Below, piece after piece: positions 36,459-45,786 of a stretch of DNA of 64,000 bases. The notes beneath the pieces are model-generated. The model made no database searches. It worked only from the letters and a program-made list of their open reading frames with translations, and had not been told where the DNA came from. The translations under genes were made by a program, and so were the position numbers. This DNA is from Rhodocyclaceae bacterium (GTDB lineage Bacteria > Pseudomonadota > Gammaproteobacteria > Burkholderiales > Rhodocyclaceae), in the NCBI GenBank assembly GCA_003963315.1, contig RXJP01000016.1, positions 62,001 through 126,000 of the forward strand, read 5' to 3'. Each line of letters opens with the position of its first letter. Position 1 is the stretch's first letter.

Positions 36459-37937
36459 ATGACCACGACCAACCCCGACGCCCCCGCCGACATCCAGGCA
36501 GGCGTCGACGATAAGCCCAAGTTCTCCGACCTGGGCCTGATGCCCGAATTGCTCCGGGCCATCGCCGATACCGGTTACACCCATCCGACGCCGATCCAGG
36601 CCCAGGCCATTCCCATCGTGCTGCAAGGCCACGATGTCATGGGCGGCGCCCAGACCGGCACCGGCAAGACCGCCGGCTTCACCCTGCCCCTACTGCAACG
36701 CCTGGCGCGCCACGCCACCAGTTCCCCCTCCCCGGCCAAACACCCGGTGCGGGCGCTGATCCTGGCGCCGACGCGGGAGCTGGCGATGCAGGTGCACGAA
36801 AGCGTCAAGACCTACAGCAAACACATTCCCCTGCGTTCCGTCTGCATCTATGGCGGCGTGGATATCCGCCCGCAAATCGCCGAACTGCGCGAAGGCCGCG
36901 AAATCGTCGTCGCCACGCCAGGCCGTCTGCTTGACCATGTGGAGCAAAAAAGCGTCAGCTTCAACCAGGTGGAAGTGCTGGTCCTGGACGAAGCCGACCG
37001 CATGCTGGACATGGGCTTCATTCCCGACATCAAGCGCATCCTCTCCCTGCTGCCGGCCAATCGCCAAAGTCTGCTGTTCTCCGCCACCTTCTCCAACGAG
37101 ATCAAAAAGCTGGCCGACACCATGCTCAAGGCCCCGAAGCTGATCGAGGTGGCCCGCCGCAACCAGGTGAACGACACCATCACCCACCGCATGCACCCGG
37201 TCTCCGCCGATAACAAGCGCCATCTGCTGCTGCATATGCTGAAGGAATCGGACCTGAAGCAGGTGCTGATTTTCGTCGGCACCAAGTTCGGCACCAGCCG
37301 GCTGGCCACCTGGTTGGATCGGCAGGGCATCAAGGCCGACGCCATCCACGGCGACAAGAGCCAGCAACAGCGTACCGACGCCCTGGAAGCCTTCAAGGCG
37401 GGCACCGTGCAGGTGTTGGTGGCCACCGACGTGGCCGCCCGCGGCCTGGACATCGACGACCTGCCCCATGTGGTGAACTACGAACTGCCCCACACCGCCG
37501 AGGACTATGTGCACCGCATCGGCCGCACCGGCCGCGCCGGCAAGAAAGGCAACGCCATCTCCCTGGTGGCGCCGGAAGAAAAGGGGCGTCTCGACGACAT
37601 CGAGAAGCTGATCAAATTCAAGATCGAGCAAGTGGTGGTGCCCGGCTTCGAGCCAGGTGCACCGGCGATCCGCGAAGACCGCCCGCGCCACGGCCATCTG
37701 AAGGAACGGGAAGAACGCCGCCCCCACGGCCCCCGTGGCGCGGTGAAGCTGCCCTCGAGCAGCGCCCACCTGCCCAAGGTGGCGGCCGACGGCTTCGATT
37801 TCAGCAAGCCCTACGAATCCAAAACCGCCCCTGCCGCGGAGACACAGGAGGGCGGCAAATCGAACCCCATGCCGCGCCGCCCGTTGCGTCCTGTCGCCGC
37901 GCTGCTGGGCGGCTTGATGAAACCGGACAAAAGCTGA
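36459..37937 (+). CDS. DEAD-box RNA helicase (RhlE-like)
   Basis: AQTGTGKTAG, PTRELA, VLDEADRMLDMGF, SATF, HRIGRTGRAG motifs. Confidence 0.96.
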   Translation: MTTTNPDAPADIQAGVDDKPKFSDLGLMPELLRAIADTGYTHPTPIQAQAIPIVLQGHDVMGGAQTGTGKTAGFTLPLLQRLARHATSSPSPAKHPVRALILAPTRELAMQVHESVKTYSKHIPLRSVCIYGGVDIRPQIAELREGREIVVATPGRLLDHVEQKSVSFNQVEVLVLDEADRMLDMGFIPDIKRILSLLPANRQSLLFSATFSNEIKKLADTMLKAPKLIEVARRNQVNDTITHRMHPVSADNKRHLLLHMLKESDLKQVLIFVGTKFGTSRLATWLDRQGIKADAIHGDKSQQQRTDALEAFKAGTVQVLVATDVAARGLDIDDLPHVVNYELPHTAEDYVHRIGRTGRAGKKGNAISLVAPEEKGRLDDIEKLIKFKIEQVVVPGFEPGAPAIREDRPRHGHLKEREERRPHGPRGAVKLPSSSAHLPKVAADGFDFSKPYESKTAPAAETQEGGKSNPMPRRPLRPVAALLGGLMKPDKS

Positions 37938-37989
37938 AGGGCGGTAAGGTCATACCCGGCTGTCCCAGGCAGCCCGCAACGACCAGCGC

Positions 37990-38937
37990 CTAGCCGCCAA
38001 TATTAGCCAGGGGAATCTCCTTCTGCAGGAAGTCGATGAGCAAGCGGACCCGGTACAAGACGCGGCGGTTGGGATAGGTGATCCACAACCCGGGCAACTC
38101 CCCGTTGGAATACACGCACTGGTAATCCGGCAGCACCTGCACTAGCCGTCCGGCGGACAAGTCACTGGCCAGCGTGTCCTCCCGTACCCGGGCGATGCCC
38201 AGGCCCTGACGGGCCATTTCCCGGATCATCAGGAAATTGTCGGACTCGACCCGCGCCTTGACGGCCTGGGTGATGAGTTTTCCATCCTTGCGGAAAAACC
38301 AGTTGGTCGGCTCGTTCACCGAGTGCACCAAACAGCCATGGCTGGCCAGATCCTCCAGGCTCATGGGCATGCCGTAACGCTCGATATAACTGGGCGCGGC
38401 GCAGAGTATCCGGTGGAACTCCACCACCCTGACCCCGATCACGCTGCTGTCCGGAATACGCCCGGTATGGATCACCAGGTCGAACTCGTTGTCGATCTGA
38501 TTCACCAACGCGTCGGTAGTGACGATGCTGATGGTGATGTCCGGATAGCTGGCGCAAAACCTGGCCAGCAAAGCCGGCATCAGGATATTGGCCGCATAGT
38601 GGTTCACCGCGATGCGGATGCGGCCTGCCGGCTTTTCCGCCATGGAAGCCAAATCGTCGAAAGCCACTTCAAAAGCGTCCAGGGTTTTGCGGGCGCAATC
38701 CAAGGCCACGGCGCCGGCTTCCGACAACTTCATGCTGCGGGTGGTGCGCTGAAAGAGCCTGACCCCCAACACCTGTTCCAGGGAGGACAGCTTGCGCGTC
38801 GCCATGGAAGGCGAAATCCCCAACTCCCGTGCAGCGGCGGCAATACTGCCCCGACCGGCAACCCGCTCGAAGAGTTTGATGGTTTCAAGGTTAATACGGG
38901 ACAAATCCTCAATCAGCTTCATATTCAATAAAAACAA
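37990..38937 (-). CDS. LysR-family transcriptional regulator (start may be 38922)
   Basis: N-term HTH NLETIKLFERVAGRGSIAAAARELGISPSMATRKLSSLEQVLGVRLFQRTTRSM. Confidence 0.95.
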   Translation of the reverse strand: MFLLNMKLIEDLSRINLETIKLFERVAGRGSIAAAARELGISPSMATRKLSSLEQVLGVRLFQRTTRSMKLSEAGAVALDCARKTLDAFEVAFDDLASMAEKPAGRIRIAVNHYAANILMPALLARFCASYPDITISIVTTDALVNQIDNEFDLVIHTGRIPDSSVIGVRVVEFHRILCAAPSYIERYGMPMSLEDLASHGCLVHSVNEPTNWFFRKDGKLITQAVKARVESDNFLMIREMARQGLGIARVREDTLASDLSAGRLVQVLPDYQCVYSNGELPGLWITYPNRRVLYRVRLLIDFLQKEIPLANIGG

Positions 38938-39114
38938 ACAATTAAAGCAAACCCGGAACAGTCGTTCAGCAAATTATTGCATTTTATGAACTATTGAATG
39001 TATCGAGAATGTATTTTTTTACATCATTTAATCCTGCACTATCCGCCAGTACCAAACCATCAATCCCGCGTTTTTGTTCAAAACCTGATTCGCATAAATC
39101 ACAGGAGGAACGCC

Positions 39115-40104
39115 ATGAATCGTCTTTTATCCGCCGTCCTTGCCCTTGGACTGGGATTCACCCTTGCAACATCCCATGCCGCCGATGTCACCTTCAAGCT
39201 CGGTCACGGCGTCTTCGAAACCCACCCCTACCATGACGCCGCCGTCCGCTTCAAGGAAGCCGTGGAAAAGGCCTCCAAGGGCAGCATCAAGATCCAGATC
39301 TATCCCGCCCGCCAGTTGGGTGATGTGAAGGAACTGATGGAAGGCGTGCAACTGGGTACCGTGGATATGACCATGAACCCCACCTCCGCCATGGCCACTT
39401 CGGTGCCCGCCATGGATGCCTTCCAATTGCCCGGCGTGATCAAGGACTACCGCCACTTCGTCAAGATGGCCAAATCTCCCCAGGCCCGCATCATTCTCGA
39501 TACGCTGAAACCCAAGGGCATCATCGCCCTCGGCCTCTACGATGGCGGTCAGCGCCACTTCCTCAGCACCAAGAAGCTGGTCACCAAGATGGAAGACTTC
39601 AAGGGCTTGAAGACCCGCGTCGCCCCGGCCCGCCTGTTCCTTGACACCTGGAAAGCCATCGGCACCAACCCCACCCCCATGGCCTATGGCGAGATCTATT
39701 CCGCCCTGGAAACCGGCACCCTGGACGCGGTGGAAATCAACCTGACTTCCATCGAGAGCGAAAAGATGTACGAAGTGGCGAAGAACGTGACCCTGACCGG
39801 CCACTACTTCTTCCCAGCCGCTCTTTACATGAACAAGGCCAAGTTCGATGCCCTGACGCCCGAGCAGCAGCAAATCATGCGCACCGCCGCCAACGACATC
39901 ATTGAGCCGCAAGTCATGGCCATCGATGCCCTCGACAAGAAGCTGGTCACCGCCTTCAAGGCCAAGGGCCTGAAAGTGGTGGAAGCCGACGCCAAGCTGG
40001 AACAAGGCATCAAGGCCGCCGTCAAGCCCGTGGTGGATTCCTACAAGGAGAAGGACCCCTACGTCGCCGCCTTCATCAAGGCTGCGGAAGAGTCCGCCAA
40101 GTAA
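39115..40104 (+). CDS. TRAP transporter substrate-binding protein (DctP family)
   Basis: Signal peptide; FKLGHGVFETHPYHDAAVRFKEAVEKASKGSIKIQIYPARQLGDVKELMEGVQLGTVDM. Confidence 0.96.
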   Translation: MNRLLSAVLALGLGFTLATSHAADVTFKLGHGVFETHPYHDAAVRFKEAVEKASKGSIKIQIYPARQLGDVKELMEGVQLGTVDMTMNPTSAMATSVPAMDAFQLPGVIKDYRHFVKMAKSPQARIILDTLKPKGIIALGLYDGGQRHFLSTKKLVTKMEDFKGLKTRVAPARLFLDTWKAIGTNPTPMAYGEIYSALETGTLDAVEINLTSIESEKMYEVAKNVTLTGHYFFPAALYMNKAKFDALTPEQQQIMRTAANDIIEPQVMAIDALDKKLVTAFKAKGLKVVEADAKLEQGIKAAVKPVVDSYKEKDPYVAAFIKAAEESAK

Positions 40105-40175
40105 TTGGCTTCGAGGCGCGCGGCCGGAGCGGCGGCGCGCCTTCCCGAACACATAAAACATAAGAGCCCGGAGCC

Positions 40176-40712
40176 ATGAACAACACATCATCTCCCCACG
40201 GCGGAAAGACGCAGCCGCGCTGGGTCCGCTGGTACCTCGGCACCGTGGAGTGGACCGCCATCCTCGCCACCGCCGTTCTCCTGATCGTCGCCGTCACCCA
40301 AGTCTTCTTCCGCTTCGTATTGGACAACTCCCTGTCCTGGACCGAGGAGCTGATGCGCTATCTGATGGCCTGGACCGCCTTCATCGGCTGTGGCGTCGCT
40401 TACTCCCGCGGGGAAATGCTGGGCATGCGCTTCATCATCGATGCCGCGCCCAAGCCGGTGCGCACAGTGGTGGACATCACCAGCCGCCTCGCCATCATCG
40501 GCTTCCTCAGTGTTACCGCCTGGTACGGCGCCCAATTCGCCTTACGTACCGCCGACGACCAGGCCATCGCCCTGGAGATCTCCATGGTCTGGATCCACAG
40601 CGCCGTCGCGGTCGGCTCCCTCCTGCTGGCTTTCCATGTGCTGTTCCACCGCCTTTTCCATGTTGCGACCCAGCCTGAGGGACACGCGCAACTGCAGGAG
40701 CCTTCGCTATGA
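40176..40712 (+). CDS. TRAP transporter small permease (DctQ family)
   Basis: QVFFRFVLDNSLSWTEELMRYLMAWTAFIGCGVAYSRGEMLGM. Confidence 0.95.
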   Translation: MNNTSSPHGGKTQPRWVRWYLGTVEWTAILATAVLLIVAVTQVFFRFVLDNSLSWTEELMRYLMAWTAFIGCGVAYSRGEMLGMRFIIDAAPKPVRTVVDITSRLAIIGFLSVTAWYGAQFALRTADDQAIALEISMVWIHSAVAVGSLLLAFHVLFHRLFHVATQPEGHAQLQEPSL

Positions 40713-41986
40713 CCTGGCTGATCCTTACCTTCTTCATCACCTTGGCGGCGGGGATGCCCATTGTCTTCGTACTGGGCGTCAGCACCCTGGTGTATTTCCT
40801 CGGCACCGGCCAGACCCAGTTCCTCGTGGTGCTGCCCCAGCGCATGTTCTCCGGCATGGACCAGTTCGTCCTGCTGGCGATCCCCCTCTTCATCCTCGCC
40901 GGCAACCTGATGGATGTGGGCGGTCTCACCCGTCGCCTGCTGGACTTCGCCAATGTCTGGGTCGGCCGCTTCCGCGGCGGCGTTTCCCTCACCACCATCT
41001 GGGGCAGCTTCCTCTTCGGCGGCATCAGCGGCTCCGCCGCGGCCGATGCCGCAGCCCTGGGTTCGGTGCTGATCCCCGACATGAAACGCCAAGGCTATGA
41101 CGAGAACTACGCCGCGGCCCTGGTGGCCGTCAGTTCCCTGATGGCGCCCTTGGTCCCCCCCAGCATCGCCATGATCATCTATGGCGCCTTGAGCGGCACC
41201 TCCATTGCCAAGCTGCTGGTGGCGGGCATCGTTCCCGGCATCCTGCTGGCCGTCTTCCTCACCATCTATGCAGTCTGGATTGCCGGCAAACGCGGCTATC
41301 CGCGCAAGGCGCCGGCCGGCCTCAAGGAAATCTGGAAAACCACGGTGGCCGCAGGTCCGGTCATGCTGCTGCCCATCATCATCATCGGCGGCATACGCGG
41401 CGGCGTGTTCACCGCCACCGAAGCCGCCGCCATCGCGGTGGTGTACGCCCTGATCGCTTCCGGCGTGTTCTACCGCGCCCTGACCTTTGCCCATATCAAG
41501 CGCGCCCTGCGTGACACGGCCATCGTCAGCTCGGCGGTGTACATCCTGATCGCCATGGCCAACCTGTCGGCCTTCGTCTTTGCCCTGGAGCGGGTTCCCC
41601 AAGCCATCGTCAGCGGGCTTTTTTCCATTACCCAGAACAAGGTGTTGGTGCTGTTGATGGTCAACGTCGTCCTGCTCTTCCTCGGCATGTTCTTGGACGT
41701 AGTGGGCATCCTCATCCTCACCGTGCCGGCCCTGGTGGGCATCGGCCAGGCCCTGGGCATGGACTCGGTGCACCTGGGCGTGATGGTGGTGTTCAACGTG
41801 CTGATCGGCTTCGTCCATCCTCCCCTGGGCCTGTGCCTGTTCATCGTCGCCGGCATCACCAAGACGCCGATGGAAAAGATCGCCATGAAGGCGTTGCCCA
41901 TGATCGGCCTTGCCTTGATCGTGTTGATGCTGATCACCTTCGTGCCGGATCTGGTGTTGTTCCTGCCCCGCCTGATCGTCAACTGA
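40709..41986 (+). CDS. TRAP transporter large permease (DctM family)
   Basis: GGLTRRLLDFANVWVGRFRGGVSLTTIWGSFLFGGISGSAAADAAALGSVLIPDMKRQGYDENYAAALVAVSSLMAPLVPPSI. Confidence 0.97.
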   Translation: MTWLILTFFITLAAGMPIVFVLGVSTLVYFLGTGQTQFLVVLPQRMFSGMDQFVLLAIPLFILAGNLMDVGGLTRRLLDFANVWVGRFRGGVSLTTIWGSFLFGGISGSAAADAAALGSVLIPDMKRQGYDENYAAALVAVSSLMAPLVPPSIAMIIYGALSGTSIAKLLVAGIVPGILLAVFLTIYAVWIAGKRGYPRKAPAGLKEIWKTTVAAGPVMLLPIIIIGGIRGGVFTATEAAAIAVVYALIASGVFYRALTFAHIKRALRDTAIVSSAVYILIAMANLSAFVFALERVPQAIVSGLFSITQNKVLVLLMVNVVLLFLGMFLDVVGILILTVPALVGIGQALGMDSVHLGVMVVFNVLIGFVHPPLGLCLFIVAGITKTPMEKIAMKALPMIGLALIVLMLITFVPDLVLFLPRLIVN

Positions 41987-41993
41987 TAGCGCA

Positions 41994-43037
41994 ATGAACG
42001 ACCGCCTCCAAACCCGTATCGGGGGATTGACGTTGAAGAATCCCCTGATTGCCGGATCGGCAGACCACCTCATGGAAAGCGAGGGGATCATGGCATCCGT
42101 CAACGCCGGCGCGGGGGCGGTGGTGGTCAAGTCCTTCAGCGGCCAGGCCGGCAAGAAGCAAACTCGGGCCATAGCCGATTATCTGGCCCTGGACACCCAG
42201 TGGAACCCCGTGCCCTGGGGCTACGGGGCACCCGAGGACGTCACCATCGCCGCCCGGCCCAGCGAGACCGGACAAAGCTTCTCCCAATGGCTGGAGCAAT
42301 GTGCGCAAATGACGCGCTACGCCGGCCATCAGGATTGCCTGCTGGTGGCCAGCCTGGCGCAAGACGATCCGGCAAAAAACCGGAAGCTGGCCCAGCAACT
42401 GGCGGCGGCAGGCATACCGGCACTGGAACTGTCGATCAAGACTGGCGGTGACAACGATCCATCGTCGCTGGATAGGGTGGTCGCCGTTAAAACCGTACGC
42501 AACTTGGTTGCGGATTTGCGCGAAACGATCACCATCCCCCTCTGGGTCAAGCTATCCGCGCCGCAACTGCTCTCGCCCGCGTTGGCCGAAGCGGCGTTCG
42601 CCGCCGGCGCGGATGCCGTAACAGTAACGGAAAGCCACACCGGATTCATTCCCGACCTGGAAACTTTCGCCCCCCGCCTCGGCGGCAGCATCGGCGTCGG
42701 TGGTTTCTGGACACTGCCCCTGGCTTGCCAAGCGCTGGTGCAATGCCGCGCCACCGTCGGCCCGGAAAAATCGTTGATCGGCGCCGGCGGCGCCAGGAAT
42801 GGCGGCGACGTGGCCCGCATGCTGCTGGCCGGTGCCAGCGCAGTCGGCCTCGCCTCCTCCATCATCTTGCGCGGCTACCAGGTGATCCCGGCCGCCTTGC
42901 AACAACTGGAGGCCTATCTCAGCGCCCGCGACCTCAAAGTGGCCGATCTGATCGGCCGCGCGGCAGATAACGCCAAAGCCCCTCCCAAACCCCATAGCGA
43001 CGGCGACCACTGGCGGCAGTTCATGCCCTCGGTATAA
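41994..43037 (+). CDS. Dihydroorotate dehydrogenase-like flavoprotein (PyrD/DHOD fold)
   Basis: IGGLTLKNPLIAGSADHLM; PLWVKLSA; GAGGARNGGDVARMLLAGASAVGLAS. Confidence 0.75.
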   Translation: MNDRLQTRIGGLTLKNPLIAGSADHLMESEGIMASVNAGAGAVVVKSFSGQAGKKQTRAIADYLALDTQWNPVPWGYGAPEDVTIAARPSETGQSFSQWLEQCAQMTRYAGHQDCLLVASLAQDDPAKNRKLAQQLAAAGIPALELSIKTGGDNDPSSLDRVVAVKTVRNLVADLRETITIPLWVKLSAPQLLSPALAEAAFAAGADAVTVTESHTGFIPDLETFAPRLGGSIGVGGFWTLPLACQALVQCRATVGPEKSLIGAGGARNGGDVARMLLAGASAVGLASSIILRGYQVIPAALQQLEAYLSARDLKVADLIGRAADNAKAPPKPHSDGDHWRQFMPSV

Positions 43038-43070
43038 GCCGCGCCGACACCCACCCCTACGGAGAGCAAC

Positions 43071-43823
43071 ATGACCATCCCCCTCCCACGCATGAAGACT
43101 GCAGGCTTGGTGAACGGCACGTTCATCAAGACGCCATCCCCCCATGTAGTGGAAATCCTAGGTCTCAGCGGCCTCGACTTCGCCGTGGTCGACATGGAGC
43201 ACGCCCCCTTCGATCGACTCACCCTGGACGGCATGATTTTCGCCTCCTGCGCAGTGCAACTGCCTCTGCTGGTGCGTATCCCGGAACCGACGCCGGTGGC
43301 CATCCTATCAACCCTGGACATGGGCGCCGCCGGCCTGCTGGTGCCCCATGTGGACACAGCGGAGCAAGCCAAGGCCATCTATGCGGCCACCCGCCACCGC
43401 AACGGCAGCCGGGGATTCTCCGGCTCCCCCCGCTTCGCCAGCTACGGCACCATGGACATGAAGCATTCCATGGATGCCGGGGAACACAGCTTCCTCATGT
43501 GCCAGATCGAAAGTGTCCAGGCCGTGGAAAACGCCGCCGACATCGCTACGGTGGACGGGGTGGACGGCCTCTTCATCGGCTACGCCGACCTGGCCCTGTC
43601 CATGGGCCTGGAAAGCCCCCAGGACGAGCAAGTGACCCGGGCCGCCCAGCGCGTCATTGAGATTGGACTCGCCGCCGGCAAGGTGGTGGGCATGTTCGTC
43701 GCCAACACCACCGAGCGCGACAAGTTCGCCGCCCTGGGCGTGACCTGTTTCGTCATCGGCTCCGACCAGTCCCTGCTGCGCAACGCTGCGAAGGCCCTGA
43801 CCGTCCCGGTGGCCAAGGCATAA
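43071..43823 (+). CDS. HpcH/HpaI-family aldolase
   Basis: LSGLDFAVVDMEHAPFDRLTLDGM; LVRIPEPTPVAILSTLDMGAAGLLVPHVDTAEQA; GLFIGYADLALSMG. Confidence 0.93.
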   Translation: MTIPLPRMKTAGLVNGTFIKTPSPHVVEILGLSGLDFAVVDMEHAPFDRLTLDGMIFASCAVQLPLLVRIPEPTPVAILSTLDMGAAGLLVPHVDTAEQAKAIYAATRHRNGSRGFSGSPRFASYGTMDMKHSMDAGEHSFLMCQIESVQAVENAADIATVDGVDGLFIGYADLALSMGLESPQDEQVTRAAQRVIEIGLAAGKVVGMFVANTTERDKFAALGVTCFVIGSDQSLLRNAAKALTVPVAKA

Positions 43824-43833
43824 GGAAACCATC

Positions 43834-44694
43834 ATGGCTGAAACCCTCTCCCCCCTGAACCCCTCCCTCGAGCCCTACTACGACATCGTGCCAACCCAGC
43901 GTGATGTGCTGGCCGACACCTGGATTTCCCGCGGCGGCAACTTCGTCATCGCCCTGTCCAAGGTCAAGGCCGGCGCTGTCCTGGCCCGCAACGACAATCC
44001 CGATGAATACATGGTGCTGCTGCACGATGTGGCCGCTACCATCGAGGCGGGCAAGGAAACCATCACGGCCGCCGCCGACACCCTGACCATCGTGCCCCCG
44101 GGCGCCAGCAAGGTGGTGGCCACTGGCGCCGGCACCATCGTCCGCATTTTCTCCGTGGAAGCCAAGGATCTGGTTGCTGTGTCCCACAACGCATCGCACT
44201 ATGCCGCGGGCGCTCCCCACGTCGCGCCGCTGGTGTCCTGGCCCGCGCCGCCGGACGGTTACCGCCTGCGTCATTACGTGTTGTCCGAGTACGTCAAGCC
44301 CGGCTCCAACATGCGCATCTTCCGCAGCCGGAACCTGATGGTGAACGTACTCACCTGCTGGGAAGCGCCGCGGGACATCCATAAGCTCAGCCCCCATTCC
44401 CACGAAGACTTCGAGCAAGGTTCCCTGGCCCTGGCGGGCAACTGGGTCCACCACCTGCGTTACCCCTGGACCCCGGACATGAGCCGCTGGCGCGACGACG
44501 AGCATGCGGCCATCGGCAGCCCTTCCCTCACCGTGATCCCGCCCACGGTGATCCACACCAGCCGCAACACCGACCCCAACGCCATCCTGGTGGATGTTTT
44601 CGCACCGCCCCGGGAAGACTTTTCCAACATGTCCGGCATGGTCCGCAACGAAGCGGAATACCCCATGCCCGGCAAACACAACGCCGCGTCCTGA
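43834..44694 (+). CDS. Bicupin-like protein
   Basis: Two beta-rich halves; cupin metal motif HKLSPHSHEDFEQGSLALAG. Confidence 0.7.
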   Translation: MAETLSPLNPSLEPYYDIVPTQRDVLADTWISRGGNFVIALSKVKAGAVLARNDNPDEYMVLLHDVAATIEAGKETITAAADTLTIVPPGASKVVATGAGTIVRIFSVEAKDLVAVSHNASHYAAGAPHVAPLVSWPAPPDGYRLRHYVLSEYVKPGSNMRIFRSRNLMVNVLTCWEAPRDIHKLSPHSHEDFEQGSLALAGNWVHHLRYPWTPDMSRWRDDEHAAIGSPSLTVIPPTVIHTSRNTDPNAILVDVFAPPREDFSNMSGMVRNEAEYPMPGKHNAAS

Positions 44695-44720
44695 GACGCT
44701 ATTTTCGATAAGGAAAAACC

Positions 44721-45671
44721 ATGGACCACGCCCCCGCAGCCCCCAGCGGCAAAACCTATCCCGCTCCCGACCCCGCCGTAGTCGACCGCCTGATGCGCGG
44801 TGCAGTGGACCTGCACTGCCATAGCGGCCCCTCGGTGATGCCCCGCTACTGCGACCACATCGAAGCCATGCACGAGGCTTCCGAGGCCGGCATCGGCGCC
44901 TTGCTGATCAAGGACCACTACTACTCCGCCACCCCCATCACCGAGATGCTCAACAAGCACTACGGCAAATTGGGCGTGACCCTGCTCTCCGGCGTTCCCC
45001 TCAACAACACCACCGGCGGCCTCAACATCTACGCCGTAGAGCACGGCATCAAGCTCGGCGCCCGCCTGGTGTGGATGCCCACTTTCTCCGCCAAGAACCA
45101 CCTGGACCACCATCGCAAGGAAAAGGAGGACTTCAAGTTCCCCAAGACCAAGATTGAAATGATCCAGCCTACCCCCCTAACGGTAGTGGATGAACAAGGC
45201 AAGCTGCGGGACGAGGTCATTCCCATTCTCGAGCTGATCGCCGAAGCCGACATCGTGCTTTCCGCCGGCCACCTCCATATTTCCGAAATCTGGCCCCTGT
45301 TCGAAGAAGCCATCAAGCGCGGCGTCAAGCGCCTGTTGGTGAACCACCCCACGTTTGTGGTGGATGCCAACCTGGACGACATCCGCAAGCTCACCGCCAT
45401 GGGCGCCTATGTGGAACACTCCATGTGCATGTTCGTACCTGATTCCAAATTCTATTTCTACACTCCGGAAATCCTGGCCGACTTGATCGAGGCCGCTGGT
45501 GTGGATAAGACCATCCTCGGCTCCGACCTGGGCCAGGTGGGCAATCCCAACATCACCGACGGCTTTCGCAACGTGGTGGAAACCTGCCTCGCCATCGGCC
45601 GCAGCGAGGATGAAGTGCGGAAGATGGTTTCCACCAATGCCCGCCAGCTGATCGGACTTCCCGCCCTGTAA
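44721..45671 (+). CDS. Amidohydrolase-like metal-dependent protein (DUF6282-like)
   Basis: VDLHCHSGPSVMPRYCDHIEAMHEASEAGIGALLIKDHYYSATPITE; NHPTFVVDANLDDI; LGSDLGQVGNP. Confidence 0.72.
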   Translation: MDHAPAAPSGKTYPAPDPAVVDRLMRGAVDLHCHSGPSVMPRYCDHIEAMHEASEAGIGALLIKDHYYSATPITEMLNKHYGKLGVTLLSGVPLNNTTGGLNIYAVEHGIKLGARLVWMPTFSAKNHLDHHRKEKEDFKFPKTKIEMIQPTPLTVVDEQGKLRDEVIPILELIAEADIVLSAGHLHISEIWPLFEEAIKRGVKRLLVNHPTFVVDANLDDIRKLTAMGAYVEHSMCMFVPDSKFYFYTPEILADLIEAAGVDKTILGSDLGQVGNPNITDGFRNVVETCLAIGRSEDEVRKMVSTNARQLIGLPAL

Positions 45672-45677
45672 ACCTAT

Positions 45678-45745
45678 GCCGGGCGTCCGCCAAGGCAGAC
45701 CCCTGACTTTTACCCCAGAGCGACAAGCCTTGGGGTACGTCCGGT
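45678..45745 (+). promoter_or_regulatory. Long imperfect hairpin in leader of CoA-transferase gene
   Basis: Outer stem CCGGGCGT/ACGTCCGG, inner stem CCAAGGC/GCCTTGG, alternative stem TACCCCA/TGGGGTA. Confidence 0.45.
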
Positions 45746-45786
45746 CGAGTATCCTCACACCCACCCTTCCGAATTAAGGACCCATC

